This document shows positions 59,161-64,000 of a stretch of DNA of 64,000 nucleotides, piece by piece. The stretch's first letter is position 1, and every line of letters starts with the position of its first letter. The translations under genes were made by a program, and so were the position numbers. This DNA comes from Schistocephalus solidus (lineage: Eukaryota > Platyhelminthes > Cestoda > Diphyllobothriidea > Diphyllobothriidae), in assembly GCA_017591395.1 (NCBI GenBank), contig WEDG01000795.1, forward strand, positions 310,001-374,000. Reading direction: 5' to 3'. The notes under the pieces are model-generated. The model saw only the letters and a program-made list of their open reading frames with translations, searched no databases and was not told the DNA's origin.

Positions 59161-62100
59161 CGATAAAACCTTGAAATGTCTCGTGCTAGATTCGAAAGAG
59201 ATTTTTTATAGACTTTTGATCCATTTTTCGATCATGACATTTATAGGCTAATAGTGCATTAAGTGTTTCAAATTGAAAATCAAATGGTGACTCACCATCT
59301 TAACGCAGGCAGAAATTCACCTACCACAAGATAACAAAACAATTGGCAAGGCCTGGCATTGCCTTCGTCGTAGCATACGCTCAAATACAAAGGACGTATA
59401 TTTCACTGGAATTACGAGTATTCAATGAAAACTGTGATAGCCATCCAGAATCCACGGGTGTGTTGCCAAAACGACAGAATGCAGTTGCTTTAATCGGTCA
59501 GGCTTAATACGAAAACGGCATGCATAAACACCCCAAGAAAGGACCATTACAACGTACGCGTAGGATGTGGCTGTCTGATCGCATGATCACCAGCACAAAC
59601 GCCTATTTATGTCTTTTAAACAGCAACCATTTCTTCAGCCTTCGGTCAAGCCGGAGGGTACTGTGGCAATCCACTTGAGTGGTCGCCAGCGCAAACGCTT
59701 ACGGATGTCATTTTGTTCCCCTCACGTTCCCGGTAGTTTCCCTGCCGGCAATGTAAGAGGCCTGACACTAGTCAAACGAGGGCTCGAAGTCCATCAAACT
59801 GCATCATTCACTGATTGGCTGCAGGCGATAATGGGTACGCCCTGATGTCAAAAAAACTCAACAACGGACACGCATTAGGACTTGCCTAAAGAAACAGTTT
59901 GCGTCAATTGCTTGCAGGGTTTCTTATACGCTCTGTATTTCAGTAAAAGCTAGTTAAACCCTATCTGTCTTGCCTGACATCTGATTTGGGAACCTTCGTG
60001 GTGTCAACTAAAGTACTCTGGCACGCCGCCGTCTTCCAAAATCTACGTGGGCATCACAAAACAACGGCACACAGGTATTTTAATTGACAAGCCTAAATAC
60101 GACATCGTAACCCTCTCAACCTCATAAGAAAATTACTATTACGATGTTCGCGTAAGCTATAGCTCCTATATAACAGCAAACTTTACCTAAGTAGATAGCA
60201 CACCCATGGATTCGCATCTAAGCCCACTTTTGTCCAAAGGTTTTATTAGGAACTTTATAAAAATACGAGTTAACGAGTATAATGTATAACTAACGTGCAA
60301 GGGTTATTATGTAGGCTCCGTTTTCGTTATCCAAGGAAAATAAAGTAGTCTGAAGAGTTTACTTAAAACGGCAGCTCCTTCTTAACTGCTTAGAACAGTC
60401 ATGCAGGAAACATTGGCAACATCCTAGCTGCCGTTCTGAGATTTCTTAAGATATATGGTGTCACATGTAGGTGATGTGTTATACAAAATTGGGTGTTTTT
60501 CATGGTGCTTCACTAAGCTCAACGTGTAAGTTTATCTGCTCCGCAGCCAGAAAGATTAAATAATCTGCTCGTCAGATTTTACTGCATCTGCATTAAAAAA
60601 AGAAGATGTTGTAGTTTCTGCTGGAAACCGGTTATATCAAGACTGATTTTTTCTCATTAATCTACGCCAGCAGTTCAGCTAGCCGTCTGAAATGGCCAGC
60701 GAAAAGGCTATAAGCCCAAGGTGATGCTGCATGTGGGTTACCGGAAGGTGCCGGAATTAGGCCATAAACCGAACCCTGTAAAAGTAGTGGCCATGTGTGC
60801 CTGCTTCATCGCTGCGCCCCTGGCACGTTCTTGCACGCACAGGCGGGTTTCTGACCAATCAGGACGACATAGTAAACTAAAAAAGAGGTCAATACACCGA
60901 TCAGTACTGGTGCCTTTCTGGCAGAGTGTATACACCTTGGGGACTCCGCAGATGCTTTCTAGGCATTCAACTGTCACTCAGAATGGCGTGTCAGAAGAAT
61001 GTGGTACCATAGTGCGATTCATACCCTCAGGTTTTGTTCCTACTTCAGCGTACCCTTCAAAATTTTATTACGAGAGTTTTATAACGAAAAGATGCAAGGC
61101 AAAGAAGCGATGTCAAGGTATCTCCTACCACATAGTCACTTAGTAGAGGAAACATCTTGTCGCAAGTGCGATGGACAGGTGATTTTCACGAACACGAAGT
61201 TACATGCATAGAATGTGCCGGTATGCAGGTGTGGAAGAAAGGGTTGCCAACCTGTTCAATTAGGAAGAAGAAAGAATGAATTCTTCCATTATTGTAGTTT
61301 AAACGGAAGCCCCCTGCAAGTTGAAACTCTATAAAATTTTAGAGCTAGTTTATCTCTCGAACAATAAAATGCCACTGGAAAGGTGCCAGGGTCCTTAACT
61401 GGTTAAATTACTGCCGCGAATTCACCTCCGACGGGATATATGTCGCTAGGATAGGAAAGCTGCATGGAACACCCGAAAACTTAGTAAAAATCGACGAGGC
61501 CAGATTTAACAGGATGCCGTAAGTACATTCGTGGTTGTAATTTAGGTGAAGATGCCAATGCCACGGAAATACGGTTTACGCATTGATTCTACATGGGTCA
61601 TTAGATTGTGTCAGGGTGCCGATGTTAGACACTTTTAAATACATAAGCGTGTCGCAGTGACGTTGCTCCCTATCATGTAACTCGAAGTAGAAGCAGATTC
61701 AACTATACTTTCTGACGAATGACCAGCTTCATGGCGACTTAATTTTATTGGGTAAGATCAAAAACCCGTCAAATCGCCAACGAAATTACGTTGATCCGAA
61801 TACTGAGAGGACTTGCTAGAACAGCAAGATTCAGATACTGAAGAAACACTTCATAATTCCACAGCATTTACTTCAGAAAAGCTTGGATGAACAATGATGA
61901 AGCATTTTGAAAGATCATTTCGCACCAACTCTACGCAATATTAAAGAAGTATTTGTTGTTTAACTGTCGTTTTTATGCGGATTTAATTTTGCAATATCGA
62001 CGAGACCTAGTTAAACCTGATTCTGCTTTATACCCATTGCAGGAAATACGCTATAGTGGAACATCGACGGTATGAATCACATTGTAGTAGCACCCAGAAG

Positions 62101-64000
62101 CCACTACGACGGGTCTAATTGACAGCATCGGAGGCGACAGCAATCATGATAAATAATCGGGTTATGTCTGCACAGAGAAGGGTCACATCGACCCCGCGGC
62201 TGCCATAGCTGCGCATCGGTGTTAGGAAGTTATTTCCACCCGTGTCTACCTAATACCGAGAGCTCTACTTAAACCTATTCTCTCACAAACAGCGTCATCT
62301 TTAATGGCCCTCAAGCCACATCTTGAGTAACCCTGCATCCAGCTCCAACCTCAATAAATAATTCAAATAATCTGATAAATTATCGAAAACTCACTCATGA
62401 TTGCTAGTTTTTCTTGCACGCAAACAATGCTTCCTGCTTGCACGTCCCACAGTCTCTTCCTGCGTTAACATCCAATTTTCTTCATACTTTGAAGCAACCT
62501 TATTAAACTAACACCCCCAGAAATGTGTGATTCTGAATTTGTGGATTCACAAATTTGCCTATTTTCTCCCTGGAAATCTAGCACTTAAAATTTTCGGGTC
62601 TATTAGATGTAATCCGTAGATGTTTAAATGTCTGGTATAAAGTGATGCTTTCATAAAAATATTATTTAACTTACTGTATCCAATAATACTGCACATAGTT
62701 TTATCATACATTTAAACTTTTACACGAAGATGGATTACTATTGAAGGTAAGGTTATTTTATTTTTGTACTCTAAGACTGTAAAGGAACACTTTTAACTTT
62801 TGTTCAGTAACATTAACAGGAAAATACGAAAGTGTTAATATAATTTTTAACAGACGAAGTGGGTCCTACACGAAATCAATTTATTCGTTGCACTTAATTT
62901 TTAAGATTACGATATGTAATGCAGTGCATTATTTTTACGTAGAGAACAGTACTTATAAAGGTATAAAAAAGCTTAATCTACGGTAATATGAAAATGGAAA
63001 GTACTCGATTTTAGTCATATCGTAGAGGAGACCCTATGGTCCCTCATAATATTAGTAGGTGGAATATGTATGGTTTCTTACTGTATGTACTTTATAGTAT
63101 AGTATCGCATATGTTTACTTTTATATGCATAATTTTTAATAGTAACGTAAATTATAGCATCAGTTGTTAGAGGAACTTGCAACGTTTTGATGACATATTT
63201 CCGTGTGATTTATAAGGTTCTACCGACTTCCACAATTCAGTCTGTTAGCAACAGCAACGCACATGTATGGTTGACGTATTTAGTGTTTAAAATTCGATGA
63301 TAGGCAGGTAAAAGTCTTCCTTTGTTTTCCGTCCACAATTCACGCATTTCAGAAATTATCGGTAGTACTGCACTCAGTCTGTGCTGTGGTGAATCATCCT
63401 GATGTCTTTGACCCGGTATTCCGTCGTCAATCTTAACACGCATTGTTTGGTAAATGCGGACAGTCATCTCGTATCACCTAAAAGACAGTTAGGCTGCTAA
63501 GCCTCTAAATCAATGTGGCCTTTGTAAATTCTCATCCATGCGAGATTCTGGCCACCCGGTAAATGGCGGGGGGACCAGGTTGAGTGTGGCACGCGAAGAC
63601 GGGTTCTCTGGTCCCCTCCACCACAATAGAAACGTCAATCTCCAGTGGTCAGCAGATGGGCTTGTGATCTGTGCAAGGTGGGTGAGAGATGGTCGCAAGC
63701 CCGTTTCACTAAAATATGCATGTTTGGCACATGTCCTCGCTGGTAAGCCCGCGTTGAGATTTGTGACGGTCAGACGTCGTTTCACCGGCATGATTTTAAA
63801 TTCAAAGAGTAGTTTAATGTCCTTGGACAGCGTTGCGTCTGCAAAATAATGTTCTGCTAAGTTGCGGGTTGAGTGATTCAGTATATGCGTATTCCACAGT
63901 TGATTTTCATAGCACTTGAACATACGGCATCAACGAAAGGCTTCAGTATAGGCAAAATTATAACTACCTGAGCTACGGGGTCTAAATGGCTATTAAACTC
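59161..64000. other. Terminal interval, no gene recognised
   Basis: Open frames of 140 codons at 60,721-61,143 (+) and 137 codons at 63,923-63,510 (-, overlapped by a plus frame) show no domain I recognise. 62,300-63,250 is very AT-rich. No RNA genes or clear repeats seen. Confidence 0.4.

Noticed and set aside
60721..61143. 140-codon open frame
   Set aside because: No domain recognised and another overlapping plus frame of similar quality; not supported as a gene.
63510..63923. 137-codon minus frame resembling low-complexity predicted proteins
   Set aside because: A 103-codon frame overlaps on the other strand and no motif is recognisable.

Overview
This is eukaryotic DNA with very low gene density: long introns, AT-rich intergenic stretches and many decayed retroelements on both strands. 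The only host protein gene I can support is on the minus strand. It is a sphingolipid delta-4 desaturase (dihydroceramide desaturase, DEGS/DES family) in at least three exons at 52,444-52,298, 46,548-46,217 and 33,013-32,527, separated by introns of about 5.7 and 13.2 kb. All three histidine boxes are intact and the exon joins are in frame. The last roughly 30 residues expected for the family were not located. The mix of mobile elements (Penelope-like elements with a GIY-YIG-like tail, a LINE whose ORF ends in C2H2 zinc fingers, tRNA-derived SINEs) suggests a flatworm, most likely a diphyllobothriidean tapeworm. That assignment is an inference from recalled families and was not tested by a search.

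Layout: 1-330, Penelope-like RT fragment (-). 1,040-3,330, CR1/Jockey-like LINE (-). 3,723-3,796, candidate hammerhead ribozyme (-). 5,060-7,690, decayed Penelope-like element (+). 7,690-8,550, two tandem copies of a repeat here called R1. 8,555-12,870, zinc-finger-tailed LINE (-). 13.4-26 kb, AT-rich, with a TA microsatellite, an inverted-repeat element carrying ribozyme-like ends, a 22-base inverted repeat pair and a duplicated coding-like segment. 26.9-28.3 kb, SINEs, R1 and a Penelope 5' fragment. 32.5-52.5 kb, the desaturase gene, with introns full of repeats. These include a 278-bp tRNA-like element with perfect 30-bp inverted repeats, two copies of a family with a degenerate telomere-like core, an (AGT)33 microsatellite and a SINE palindrome. 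52.66-53.11 kb, five tandem units directly upstream of the desaturase. 54-56.1 kb, LINE fragment, a third telomere-like copy, a polypurine tract and R1. 58.7-59.2 kb, LINE tail. 59.2-64 kb, nothing recognised.

The most interesting items are the tandem array of promoter-like units carrying CCAAT boxes in gene-sense orientation just upstream of the desaturase, the candidate hammerhead ribozyme and its two outward-facing degenerate relatives, the 278-bp tRNA-like element with terminal inverted repeats and a 12-bp target-site-like duplication, the SINE palindrome, and the dispersed family built around (TAACCC)-like sequence. Homology calls are by eye; clade names and element boundaries are approximate.
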